64,000 nt of DNA, taken from NCBI GenBank assembly GCA_036397875.1, contig DASWIC010000296.1, positions 1 through 64,000 on the forward strand, read 5' to 3'. The notes beneath the pieces were generated by a model. The model was not told the origin of the DNA, searched no databases, and saw only the letters and a list, made by a program, of their open reading frames with translations. Source of the stretch: SG8-41 sp036397875 (GTDB taxonomy: Bacteria; Pseudomonadota; Gammaproteobacteria; Burkholderiales; SG8-41). The position numbers and the translations under genes were made by a program. This document shows positions 27,726 to 36,053 of this stretch, piece after piece (positions within the stretch are counted from its first letter, which is position 1; each line of letters starts with the position of its first letter).

Positions 27726-28828
27726 GGGTCAAACCTCCGCATGGCGAGGCCGCACGCGACCATGAGCGAGGGGGCATCCTGCGTCAGGCTCTTCGGGCGG
27801 ATTTTCGACGACAAGGTCATGTTGACGAAGGGGTTGGCGACGATCGTGTTGACCTGGACGCGCTTCCCGACGGTCTCGTCGGCGCCCGGGATGGCCGCGC
27901 AGCCGCCGGAGAGCACAACATGGTGGATCTGGTTATGCTGGGTCGAGGTGAAGAAGAACTGCAGCGCACGCGCGACCTCCAGCCCCATCATGTCCATGAA
28001 GGGCTGCAATACGTCGGACTCGTAGTTTTCCGGCAGCCCGCCGGCGCGCTTGGCTGCTTCTGCTTCCTCCGGCGACAGGCCGAACTTGTTCTGGATTTCC
28101 TGCGTCAGCTGATTGCCGCCGAACGGCTGCTCACGCATGTAGATGGACTGGTCGTTGCGCAGCACATTGACGGCCATGATGCTGGAGCCGACGTCCACCA
28201 CCGCGATGTTCTGGTCCTTGCCCCGGTCCGGGAACTGGTTCTCGATCAGCTCGAATGCGGTCTGCGCGGCGAACATGTCTACGTCCATCACCGTCGCCTT
28301 GAGCCCCGCCGATTCGGCCACGGCCAGCCGGTCGATGATCTTCTCCTTGCGCGAGGCGGCAATCAGCACCTCGATGTCGTCGGAGCTGTTCGGCGCCGGG
28401 CCCAGCACCTGAAAGTCCAGGTTGACCTCGTCGAGAGCGAACGGAATGTACTGGTTGGCCTCGGTTTCCACCTGCAGCTCGAGATCGTCCTCGGTCTGGC
28501 CGGCCGGCACCATGATTTTCTTGCTGATCACGGCGGCATTGGGCAGGGCGAGCGCAAGGTTCTTGATGTTGCTGCCGAGGCGCTTGTGGCAGCGCTTGAG
28601 CGCGTCGCTTACCGCATCGAGATTGTTGATGTTCCCCTCGACCACCGAATCCTTGGGCAGCGGCTCGATCGCGTAGCGTTCGACGCGGTATATGCCTTTG
28701 CCGGGCTCGCCGATTTCCACCATCTTGATGGCGGACGAACTGATGTCGACCCCGATCAAAGGTGGCATCTTGGCCTTGAACAGGCCCTCCAGCGCCGCGA
28801 GGTTTAAACTAAAATTTCCTTTGAACAT
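27722..28828 (-). CDS. pilM: Type IV pilus cytoplasmic actin-like ATPase
   Basis: Actin/FtsA-like cytoplasmic protein that binds the PilN N-terminus and ATP. The 368 residues show LIGVDISSSAIKMVEIG at about 24-40 (phosphate-1 loop), VDVGSSIMAVNV (phosphate-2) and LSGGCAAIPGADE (adenosine motif). The ATG at 28828 gives a 20-residue leader before the conserved core; Met21 at 28768 is a possible shorter start. First gene of the operon, divergent from mrcA, an arrangement common in Gammaproteobacteria and Betaproteobacteria. Confidence 0.93.
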   Translation of the reverse strand: MFKGNFSLNLAALEGLFKAKMPPLIGVDISSSAIKMVEIGEPGKGIYRVERYAIEPLPKDSVVEGNINNLDAVSDALKRCHKRLGSNIKNLALALPNAAVISKKIMVPAGQTEDDLELQVETEANQYIPFALDEVNLDFQVLGPAPNSSDDIEVLIAASRKEKIIDRLAVAESAGLKATVMDVDMFAAQTAFELIENQFPDRGKDQNIAVVDVGSSIMAVNVLRNDQSIYMREQPFGGNQLTQEIQNKFGLSPEEAEAAKRAGGLPENYESDVLQPFMDMMGLEVARALQFFFTSTQHNQIHHVVLSGGCAAIPGADETVGKRVQVNTIVANPFVNMTLSSKIRPKSLTQDAPSLMVACGLAMRRFDP

Positions 28829-28864
28829 AAGTCAATGGGGACACAATCCCACAGTTTACATGAA

Positions 28865-28893
28865 ATGCTAGCAACAACTACTTTGGCTGTAAA
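28865..28893 (-). promoter_or_regulatory. Candidate sigma-70 promoter for pilMNOPQ
   Basis: On the minus strand TTTACA (28893-28888) and TAGCAT (28870-28865) are separated by 17 bases, about 36 bases upstream of the pilM ATG. The -35 hexamer matches five of six consensus positions. Confidence 0.45.
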
Positions 28894-28932
28894 GCGTTTT
28901 GGCCTATTTTAGTGCCCGCAGGGAACCCAGCC

Positions 28933-28938
28933 TATAAT
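28933..28938 (+). promoter_or_regulatory. Perfect -10 hexamer upstream of mrcA
   Basis: TATAAT lies on the plus strand in the pilM-mrcA gap, 127 bases before the mrcA ATG. No good -35 hexamer sits 16-18 bases upstream, so it may need an activator or may be chance. Confidence 0.35.
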
Positions 28939-29065
28939 GGACGGACAGTGAATATAGCTTACATTGCAGGACGTTCCCGCACTGTGCCGAGTTTCACGAA
29001 TGCAAAGCCAGCCACGCCCGCCTGTTGCAATTGCGCAACATCTTTAATTTAAGCGCCTCATTTTC

Positions 29066-31387
29066 ATGTCGAATCGCTGGTGGCCACTCTCGATCGTGGT
29101 GACGATTTCAGCGGCGCTCGCGAGCGCCCTGCTGATCGCCTTTGCTGCGGCCATTATCTATCCGAGCCTGCCGTCGCTCGACGCGCTCACGGATTATCAG
29201 CCGAAAATCCCGCTGCGGGTGTATAGCGCCGACGGGAAGCTGATCGCCGAGTTCGGGGAGGAGCGGCGGGCGCTGGTGCAGATGGCGGATGTTCCCCGGC
29301 CGCTGACCCAAGCCATCCTGGCTGCCGAGGACGAGCGTTTCTATCAGCACAGCGGTGTCGACTACGTGGGTGTCGCGCGCGCCGCGCTCTCCAATTTCAT
29401 CTCCGGGGGCGTGCGCCAGGGTGCGTCAACCATCACCATGCAGGTCGCGCGCAACTTCTTCCTGTCAAAGGAGAGGACGCTCGCCCGCAAGTTCAACGAA
29501 GTCCTGCTCGCGTTCAAGATCGAATCCAATCTGCGCAAGGATCAGATCCTCGAGCTTTATGTCAACCAGATCTATCTCGGTCAACGCACGTATGGTTTCG
29601 CCGCCGCCGCCCAGACCTATTTTGGCAAACGGCTCTCCGAGCTCAGCCTGGCGGAGTCGGCGATGCTCGCCGGGCTGCCGAAGGCCCCTTCGCGCTACAA
29701 CCCGATTGCGAATTTCAAACGCGCGAAGCTGAGGCAGCAGTATGTGCTGCGCCGGATGCGAGACCTGCAGATAATCTCCGAGGAGGAGTTCGGGGCTGCC
29801 GACCAGCAGGTCATCGCGGTGAAGAAGGAGGTCAACGAATTCCCCGTCCGCGCCGAGCACTTTGCCGAGATGGTGCGTCAGTTTCTCTATGAGCGCTATC
29901 AGGAACAAACCTACGCGCGGGGCCTACGCGTTTACACCACCCTGCGCGCTTCCCACCAGGAGGTGGCGTACGCGGCGATGCGCTACGGCGTCCAGGAGTA
30001 TGACAAGCGTCACGGCTACCGCGGGCCAGAGGGCTACGTCGAATTGCCGGAGAAGCCGACCGAGGAAGCGCTTGAGGACGCGTTGCAGGAGACAAGCGAC
30101 AGCGACGAAATCTACGCCGCCCTCGTGGTGGAAGCGAGCCCCCGGAAAGTGCGGGCGTATCGCCGAGGCGGAGATTGGGTGGAGATCAAGGACGAGGGGC
30201 TCAAGTTTGCATCCCGCCTCCTGGGGGCAAAAGTGAGCCCCGGCCAGCGCATCCGCCGCGGCGCCATCATCCGCGTGCGGAAGGACGAGAAAGGGCGGTG
30301 GCAGATCACCCAGCTGCCGGCGGTCGAGTCCTCGATCGTTTCCATGGATCCGCGCGACGGGGCGATACGGGCGCTGGTTGGAGGCTTCGATTTCGGCCGT
30401 AACCAGTACAACCACGTCACCCAGGCGCTGCGCCAGCCGGGATCGAGCTTCAAGCCGTTCATCTACTCCGCGGCTCTCGAGAAAGGATTCACCGTGGCGA
30501 CCGTCATCAACGACGCGCCGCTCACGTTCACCGCCGCGCAGACCGGTTCGGAACCGTGGGAGCCGAGGAACTTCGACGGCAAGTTCGAGGGACCGATGCG
30601 GCTGCGCACCGCGCTTGCCAAGTCGAAAAACCTGGTGTCGGTGCGCATACTCCAGGCGATTACGCCACAGTATGCGCAGGATTATGTCGCCCGCTTCGGG
30701 TTCGATCCCAAGCTGCACCCACCGTTTCTCACCATGGCGCTGGGCGCCGGCAACGCAACCCCGATGCAGATGATCACCGCCTACGCCGTTTTCGCCAACG
30801 GCGGCTACCGCGTGGTGCCCTATTTCATCGAGCGGGTGGAGGACGCCAAGGGCAACGTGCTGATGGCGGCGCAACCCGCGGCGGCGGGCGCGGGCGCGGA
30901 ACGCGTCATCGACGCCCGCAATGCCTACATCATGACCACCATCATGCGCGACGTGATGCGCACCGGCACCGGTGCCCGCGCCCTGAAGCTCGGTCGCGAC
31001 GACCTTGCGGGCAAGACCGGCACGACCAACGAATTCGTGGATGCGTGGTTCTGTGGTTTTGTCCCCGAGCTGGTAACGGTAGCCTGGATCGGCTTCGACA
31101 CGCCCCACTCCCTCGGGCGCAATGAGACCGGCGCGCAGGCTGCGCTGCCGATCTGGATGGCCTACATGGGCACGGTGCTCGAGGGCATCCCGGAACAGCC
31201 GCTTGCGCCGCCCGACGGGGTGGTTGCCCTGTACGTCAATCCGGACACGGGGCTGCGAGTCGCCGACGCGCAGGCGGGGGTTGTCGATTTCTTCTACCAG
31301 GAATTCCCGCCGCCGGCGCAGGAGACACTGATCGGCGGCGTGCTTAGCGGTGAACGCCCGGAAGACGTGCGGAACCAGCTGTTCTAG
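29066..31387 (+). CDS. mrcA: Penicillin-binding protein 1A
   Basis: Bifunctional peptidoglycan glycosyltransferase and DD-transpeptidase of 773 residues, anchored by one transmembrane helix at about 9-32. The GT51 domain shows EDERFYQHSGVD, with the catalytic Glu, and GASTITMQVARNFFLS. An inserted OB-like domain follows, then the transpeptidase with nucleophile Ser460 in GSSFKPF, the SKN motif (LAKSKNLVS), and K650-T-G in GKTGTTNEF. Divergent from pilM across 237 bases. Family members are targets of beta-lactams. Confidence 0.96.
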   Translation: MSNRWWPLSIVVTISAALASALLIAFAAAIIYPSLPSLDALTDYQPKIPLRVYSADGKLIAEFGEERRALVQMADVPRPLTQAILAAEDERFYQHSGVDYVGVARAALSNFISGGVRQGASTITMQVARNFFLSKERTLARKFNEVLLAFKIESNLRKDQILELYVNQIYLGQRTYGFAAAAQTYFGKRLSELSLAESAMLAGLPKAPSRYNPIANFKRAKLRQQYVLRRMRDLQIISEEEFGAADQQVIAVKKEVNEFPVRAEHFAEMVRQFLYERYQEQTYARGLRVYTTLRASHQEVAYAAMRYGVQEYDKRHGYRGPEGYVELPEKPTEEALEDALQETSDSDEIYAALVVEASPRKVRAYRRGGDWVEIKDEGLKFASRLLGAKVSPGQRIRRGAIIRVRKDEKGRWQITQLPAVESSIVSMDPRDGAIRALVGGFDFGRNQYNHVTQALRQPGSSFKPFIYSAALEKGFTVATVINDAPLTFTAAQTGSEPWEPRNFDGKFEGPMRLRTALAKSKNLVSVRILQAITPQYAQDYVARFGFDPKLHPPFLTMALGAGNATPMQMITAYAVFANGGYRVVPYFIERVEDAKGNVLMAAQPAAAGAGAERVIDARNAYIMTTIMRDVMRTGTGARALKLGRDDLAGKTGTTNEFVDAWFCGFVPELVTVAWIGFDTPHSLGRNETGAQAALPIWMAYMGTVLEGIPEQPLAPPDGVVALYVNPDTGLRVADAQAGVVDFFYQEFPPPAQETLIGGVLSGERPEDVRNQLF

Positions 31388-31395
31388 AGCCGGCG

Positions 31396-31998
31396 ATGCC
31401 CAAGGACACCGGCCGCAACGATCGCCGCAGCCGCATCGCGTACCTGGCAGCACGGCTGATGGCGGAGGACGGCATCGAGGACTACGCGCTTGCCAAGCGC
31501 AAAGCTGCGCGGCAGGCCGGCATGCCGGACACGCGCGAGCTGCCGGCGAACGAGGAGATCGACGAGGCGCTGCGGACCTACCAGCAGATCTATCGCCCGG
31601 AAGAGCACCTCAACCGGTTGCGCGCGCTGCGCGAGACCGCGGCACGGGCGATGCGGGTGCTCGCCCGGTTCAATCCACACTTGACGGGCTCAGTCCTGAA
31701 CGGCAATGCCGGCAAGTACGCCGACGTCAACTTGCAGCTCTTCACCGACAACGAGAAGGCAGTTGAGCATTATCTGATCGACCAGGGCATTCCCTACAGG
31801 ACCGCGCAGAGCCGATTGTATTTCGCGGACGGGATGCGCACGGTGCCGGTCTACACTGTCAGCGATCACGGCATCGATATCGAGCTGACGGTGCTCTCGA
31901 CGTTCGATCTGCGCGGGCCGCTCCGCGCCAGCCCGGAGGGCAGGAGCATTGACCGTGCCAAGCTGACCACGGTCGAGCAATTACTTGCGGAGACCTGA
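31396..31998 (+). CDS. Conserved protein of unknown function, nucleotidyltransferase-like
   Basis: A 200-residue soluble protein with no signal peptide or membrane segment, starting eight bases after mrcA. The N-terminal third is helical and charged (AARLMAEDGIEDYALAKRKAA), and the C-terminal half has a predicted alpha/beta segment, SVLNGNAGKYADVNLQLFTDNEKAVEHYL, which recalls the G-S/D-x-D core of nucleotidyltransferases, although the usual GS-x10-DxD pattern is only partial (GNAGKYADVN). I recognise the type as a conserved betaproteobacterial protein, but its activity is unknown to me. Its position implies cotranscription with the PBP1A gene. Confidence 0.6.
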   Translation: MPKDTGRNDRRSRIAYLAARLMAEDGIEDYALAKRKAARQAGMPDTRELPANEEIDEALRTYQQIYRPEEHLNRLRALRETAARAMRVLARFNPHLTGSVLNGNAGKYADVNLQLFTDNEKAVEHYLIDQGIPYRTAQSRLYFADGMRTVPVYTVSDHGIDIELTVLSTFDLRGPLRASPEGRSIDRAKLTTVEQLLAET

Positions 31999-32057
31999 CC
32001 GAGAAAGCGGCGCACCTCCGCCGGCGCGCCAGCCTCGCAACTCCTGCCGAAACCTGA

Positions 32058-33065
32058 TCAGCCGCCCGCCTTCAGCCAACGGGCCGCATCGAGCGCAAAA
32101 TAGCTCAGGACACCGTCGGCGCCGGCGCGCTTGAACGCGGTCAGAATCTCCATCACGCAGGGGCGCTCTTCCAGCCAGCCGCGGGCGGCTGCTGCCTTGA
32201 TCATCGAGTATTCACCGCTCACCTGGTAGGCATAAGTGGGTGCCCTGAATTGCTCTTTCACCCGCCGCACGATGTCGAGATAGGGCAATCCGGGCTTGAC
32301 CATCACCATATCCGCGCCTTCTTCGAGGTCGAGCGCGACTTCCCACAGCGCCTCGTCGCTGTTGGCATAGTCCATCTGGTAGGAGTACTTGGTGCCGCGC
32401 CCGAGGCTTTTCGCGGATCCCACGGCATCGCGAAACGGCCCGTACAGCCCGGACGCATACTTGGCGGAATAGGCGAGGATGCGCGTGTGGATGAACCGGT
32501 TGCGGTCGAGCGCGTCGCGGATCGCGCCGATGCGACCATCCATCATGTCGGAAGGCGCGACGACATCCACGCCGGCGGCGGCGCACGCCAGCGCCTGCTT
32601 CTCGAGAATGGCGATGGTTTCGTCGTTCAATACGTGGCCGCCGCGGTCGACCACGCCGTCGTGCCCGTGCGTGGTATAGGGATCGAGTGCGACGTCGGTG
32701 ATGACGCCCAGCTCGGGGAAGCGCTTTTTCAATGCGGCCACCGCGCGCGGCACCAGACCGTTGGGATTGACCGCCTCGCGCCCGTCGGCGGACTTCAGTT
32801 CCCGGGGAATCAGCGGAAACACCGCGACCGCGGGCACCCCGAGCTTTGCGCACATCTCGGCGTGCGGCAGCAGGCGGTCGAGGGTGTGGCGCTGGATACC
32901 CGGCATCGACGGTACCGGCTCGGCTCGGTTTCTGCCTTCGATGACGAAGATCGGGTAAATCAGGTCATCGATCGTCAGCCGATGCTCGCGCCGCAGCCGG
33001 CGTGAAAACTCGTTTCGCCGCATCCGCCGCATGCGCCGCCGCGGAAACCCACCGTAGAGCCGCAT
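32058..33065 (-). CDS. hemB: Delta-aminolevulinic acid dehydratase (porphobilinogen synthase)
   Basis: Condenses two 5-aminolevulinate molecules to porphobilinogen. From ATG 33065 the product is 335 residues; an AGAGG ribosome-binding site eight bases upstream supports this start over a frame open from 33125. Active-site regions seen are VVAPSDMMDGRIGAIR and the Schiff-base lysines in GTKYSYQMDYAN and MVKPGLPYLDIV. The N-terminus is Arg/Met-rich (PRRRMRRMRRNEFSRR), as in other betaproteobacterial HemB. Transcribed alone, convergent with the gene at 31396. Confidence 0.96.
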   Translation of the reverse strand: MRLYGGFPRRRMRRMRRNEFSRRLRREHRLTIDDLIYPIFVIEGRNRAEPVPSMPGIQRHTLDRLLPHAEMCAKLGVPAVAVFPLIPRELKSADGREAVNPNGLVPRAVAALKKRFPELGVITDVALDPYTTHGHDGVVDRGGHVLNDETIAILEKQALACAAAGVDVVAPSDMMDGRIGAIRDALDRNRFIHTRILAYSAKYASGLYGPFRDAVGSAKSLGRGTKYSYQMDYANSDEALWEVALDLEEGADMVMVKPGLPYLDIVRRVKEQFRAPTYAYQVSGEYSMIKAAAARGWLEERPCVMEILTAFKRAGADGVLSYFALDAARWLKAGG

Positions 33066-33123
33066 TGCCTTAACCTCTTGAAGAAGATCGTGTTTATTTT
33101 GGTTCTGCCGGGAACTCCGAGCC

Positions 33124-33129
33124 ATTATA
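33124..33129 (-). promoter_or_regulatory. Perfect -10 hexamer for hemB
   Basis: On the minus strand TATAAT (33129-33124) lies 58 bases upstream of the hemB ATG, giving a leader of about 50 bases. No clear -35 hexamer. The same TTATAA palindrome could also serve a plus-strand start for the structured element at 33138. Confidence 0.5.
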
Positions 33130-33137
33130 AGCGTCGT

Positions 33138-33248
33138 AGCGTATAGACGATGTTGAGTCGTCTCCCGCTTCTCCTCCCTGAGCGGGCGCCTTAATCCAAA
33201 TTAAGGCTTTACCCCCGGTTTTACTCCCCTTTAACCGGGGGTTTTTTA
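33138..33248 (+). ncRNA. Candidate small structured RNA with intrinsic terminator
   Basis: Four consecutive inverted repeats end in a textbook terminator on the plus strand: AGACGA/TCGTCT (33145-33163), CCCGCT/AGCGGG (33164-33186), GCCTTAAT/ATTAAGGC with a four-base loop (33188-33207) and ACCCCCGGTT/AACCGGGGGT (33211-33242) followed by T6. No open reading frame of note is inside. No plus-strand gene lies immediately upstream that would need this terminator, since hemB is on the other strand. A -10-like TATAAG at 33126-33131 could drive it. It could instead be a leader that attenuates the cytochrome c4 gene at 33431. Confidence 0.45.
33211..33248 (+). terminator. Intrinsic terminator, plus strand
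   Basis: A perfect 10-base stem (33211-33220 with 33233-33242) and a 12-base loop are followed by TTTTTT. The T-run is on the plus-strand side only, which fixes the direction. Confidence 0.75.
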
Positions 33249-33382
33249 TTTCCGCGGTCCGGTGATGGCTGGCGCGCACCTGACCGTGGCGGGGATGTTC
33301 CAGAGGCTACCCGTTGGCGGCCAAATGTCGTCTAGGTCTTTGTTATCGTGAACGAAACTGGCGTGCGCAGCGGGGCGTGCTG

Positions 33383-33388
33383 TAGAAT
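33383..33388 (+). promoter_or_regulatory. Candidate -10 hexamer for cytochrome c4
   Basis: TAGAAT lies 42 bases upstream of the cytochrome c4 ATG. The same hexamer is used in the putative rubredoxin and cytochrome c promoters (36939, 62879). The -35 region is weak. The rest of 33249-33430 shows nothing else recognisable. Confidence 0.35.
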
Positions 33389-33430
33389 GGCGTCTCACTC
33401 CAAAAAATCGCGGTAAACAAAGTACTCGGC

Positions 33431-34066
33431 ATGAAATCCCGGTGGCTGCTAGCGCTTGGCGCTGGCGCGCTCATTCCTGCAGTGGTCTGGGCCCAGGGCC
33501 TTTCCCGCGCGGATCCCGATTCGGCGCGCCCGATCGTGACCCAGGTATGCGCGTCCTGTCACGCCGAAGACGGGAACAGCGCGCTCCCCGTCAATCCCGT
33601 GCTGGCTGGCCAGCACGCCGACTACACGTTCAAGCAGCTCATGAACTTCAAGCCGCAGGACGGCAAGCCTGCGGAGCGGCCGAACGCGGTGATGGCAGGC
33701 ATGATCGCGAATCTTTCGGTCGGCGACCTGCGCAATCTCGCGGCCTATTTCGAGGGCCAAAGGCTCACGCCGCGCGCGGCGCGCGACCCGGAGCTCGCCC
33801 GGCTCGGTCAGTCGATCTATCGCGGCGGCATTGCGGCACGGAACGTGGCCGCCTGCACTGCCTGCCATGGCCCGAATGGCAGCGGCATCCCTGCCCAGTT
33901 TCCTCGGCTCGCTGGGCAATTCGCGGAGTACACCGCCGCCCAGCTGCGTGCATTTCGCGGCGGTGAGCGCACCAACGATCCGAATCGCATGATGCGCGCC
34001 GTGGCGGAGAAGCTCTCGGACCGGGAAATCGTGGCGGTAGCCGAGTATATCGCCGGGTTGCGCTGA
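33431..34066 (+). CDS. Dihaem cytochrome c4
   Basis: Periplasmic or membrane-associated electron carrier of 211 residues. A signal peptide (about 1-21, ending VWAQ) is followed by two class I cytochrome domains with CASCH near 40 and CTACH near 142. Methionine ligands are probably in AGMIANLS and in the NRMMRAVAEKLS region. The two-domain layout and length match cytochrome c4, which donates electrons to terminal oxidases in related bacteria. Converges on hemL with 36 GC-rich bases between the stops. Confidence 0.92.
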   Translation: MKSRWLLALGAGALIPAVVWAQGLSRADPDSARPIVTQVCASCHAEDGNSALPVNPVLAGQHADYTFKQLMNFKPQDGKPAERPNAVMAGMIANLSVGDLRNLAAYFEGQRLTPRAARDPELARLGQSIYRGGIAARNVAACTACHGPNGSGIPAQFPRLAGQFAEYTAAQLRAFRGGERTNDPNRMMRAVAEKLSDREIVAVAEYIAGLR

Positions 34067-34102
34067 TCCCCGCCCGCGGCCGGCACGGCTCCCGGGGGCG
34101 CG

Positions 34103-35386
34103 TCAGGAACGCACGGCCGCAAAGGCCTGGTTCGCGGCGCTGATCGTGCGCCCGATCTCCGCCTCACCGTGTGCCGAGGAGACGAATCCAGCCTCGTACG
34201 CCGAAGGCGCGAGATAAATGCCTGCGGCAAGCATTCCGTGGAAGAAACGGCCGAAGCTTTCCCGGTCGCATTGCAGGACTTCGGCGAAGGTCTCAGGCGG
34301 CGTCGCGCGAAAGAAGATGCCGAACATGCCACCGATGCCCGCCGCAGAGAATGGCACGCCGTGCTCCTGAGCGGCACGGGTGAGGCCCGCGCACAGCGCG
34401 CGCGTCGTCGCCGCGAGCCGATCATAGAACCCCGGCGCCTGCACCAGTTTGAGCGTCGCAAGCCCCGCGGCCACTGCGACCGGATTGCCGGAGAGCGTGC
34501 CCGCCTGGTATACCGGCCCGAGGGGCGCAATCGCGCGCATGATGTCGCGGCGCCCCCCAAAGGCGCCGACCGGCAGCCCGCCGCCGATGACCTTGCCGAG
34601 CGTGGTGAGGTCGGGCGTGACCCCATAGAGCGCCTGCGCGCCGCCGAGCGCAACGCGAAAGCCGGTCATCACCTCGTCGAAAATCAGGACGGCACCGTGG
34701 CGCGTGCAGAGACTGCGCAATGACTCGAGAAACTCCGGACGCGGCGCGACCAGATTCATGTTGCCGGCAACGGGTTCCACGATGACCGCTGCGATCGCAG
34801 TCCCCTCCCGCGCGAACGTTTCCTCCAGGGCGCTCTCGCTGTTGTACGCCAGGACCAGGGTGTCGGCGGCGGCTGAGGGAGGCACGCCCGCCGAGGACGG
34901 CTGTCCGAAGGTGAGCGCACCGGATCCCGCCTTCACCAGCAGCGCGTCGACGTGACCGTGATAACAGCCCTCGAACTTGATGATCTTCTGCCTGCCGGTA
35001 TGTCCCCGCGCGAGGCGGATCGCGCTCATGGTCGCCTCGGTCCCGGAGCTCGTGAGCCGCACCTGCTCGAGGGAGGGCACGATCCGGCACAGCATTTCAG
35101 CCAACTCGACTTCCTGCTCGGTGGGCGCGCCGAAGGAGAGCCCGCGTTCGGCCGCCTGCCGCGCGGCACTCACGACATCCGGATGCGCGTGGCCGACGAT
35201 GAGCGGGCCCCACGAACCGACGTAGTCGACATAGGCCCGGCCGTCCGCGTCCCACACCTGTGCGCCCCGGCCGCGCTGAATGAAGGGCGGTGTGCCGCCC
35301 ACTGAACCGAACGCGCGCACGGGCGAGTTGACGCCAGCCGGAATGACGAGCTGCGCGCGCTGGAACAGCTTCTGGCTGCGATTCAT
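34103..35386 (-). CDS. hemL: Glutamate-1-semialdehyde 2,1-aminomutase
   Basis: PLP enzyme converting glutamate 1-semialdehyde to 5-aminolevulinate, so ALA is made by the C5 route. The 427-residue length is standard. Motifs are GSWGPLIVGHAHP, SSGTEATMSAIRLARG, and the PLP lysine region LIFDEVMTGFR ... TTLGKVIGGGLPVGAFGG. It begins nine bases after thiE and looks like the last gene of thiD-thiE-hemL. Confidence 0.96.
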   Translation of the reverse strand: MNRSQKLFQRAQLVIPAGVNSPVRAFGSVGGTPPFIQRGRGAQVWDADGRAYVDYVGSWGPLIVGHAHPDVVSAARQAAERGLSFGAPTEQEVELAEMLCRIVPSLEQVRLTSSGTEATMSAIRLARGHTGRQKIIKFEGCYHGHVDALLVKAGSGALTFGQPSSAGVPPSAAADTLVLAYNSESALEETFAREGTAIAAVIVEPVAGNMNLVAPRPEFLESLRSLCTRHGAVLIFDEVMTGFRVALGGAQALYGVTPDLTTLGKVIGGGLPVGAFGGRRDIMRAIAPLGPVYQAGTLSGNPVAVAAGLATLKLVQAPGFYDRLAATTRALCAGLTRAAQEHGVPFSAAGIGGMFGIFFRATPPETFAEVLQCDRESFGRFFHGMLAAGIYLAPSAYEAGFVSSAHGEAEIGRTISAANQAFAAVRS

Positions 35387-35395
35387 CTTGCCCGG

Positions 35396-36043
35396 TCAGG
35401 AATGACGCGTTGCCAGCTCGCGTCGCGTAAACAGCGCGCTGAAACGGCGCGCCGCAGCCCTGACGTCGTCCGCTCCGAACAGAGCGGAGATGACGGCAAC
35501 GCTATCGGCGCCTGCCGCGATCACTTGCGGCGCATTCTCAAGCGTAATGCCGCCGATGGCCACGACGGGCACCGACAGGCGCCGCTTGGCGTCGCGCAGC
35601 AGGGTGAGGGACGCACGCACCGCTCCGGGCTTCACGCCGGAAGGAAAAAAACTTCCGAACGCGACGTAATCGGCGCCGAGACGCTCAGCTTCGAGCGCGA
35701 GCTCGAGCCGATCGTAGCAGGAGGCGCCGAGGATGCGTGCCGGCCCGAGCTGCTCGCGCGCCGTGGCGAGTGAACCGTCTTCCGCGCCGAGGTGGACACC
35801 GTCCGCGCCCACGGTGAGGGCGAGATCGAGATGGTCGTTGACGATGAGCGGAACCCGCGACCTCCGGCACAGCGCGAGCAGGGCCCGCGCCTGCGCGAGT
35901 CTCAAAGCCGATGTAGCCGGCTTGTTGCGATATTGCAGCAGGCGCGCGCCGCCGCTGAGCGCCGCTTGCGCTGTCGTGATGAGCTCCGGCACGTCGGTGA
36001 GGTCGGGCGTGACGGCGTACAGGCCCGCGATCTCGCGCTTCAC
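35396..36043 (-). CDS. thiE: Thiamine-phosphate synthase
   Basis: Joins HMP-pyrophosphate and thiazole phosphate to give thiamine monophosphate. The TIM-barrel protein of 215 residues shows LLQYRNK near 36-42, the pyrophosphate site VNDHLDLALTVGADGVHLG near 68-86, GASCYDRLELA and VAIGGI. Starts ten bases after thiD on the same strand. Confidence 0.94.
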   Translation of the reverse strand: MKREIAGLYAVTPDLTDVPELITTAQAALSGGARLLQYRNKPATSALRLAQARALLALCRRSRVPLIVNDHLDLALTVGADGVHLGAEDGSLATAREQLGPARILGASCYDRLELALEAERLGADYVAFGSFFPSGVKPGAVRASLTLLRDAKRRLSVPVVAIGGITLENAPQVIAAGADSVAVISALFGADDVRAAARRFSALFTRRELATRHS

Positions 36044-36053
36044 GTCCTACCTT

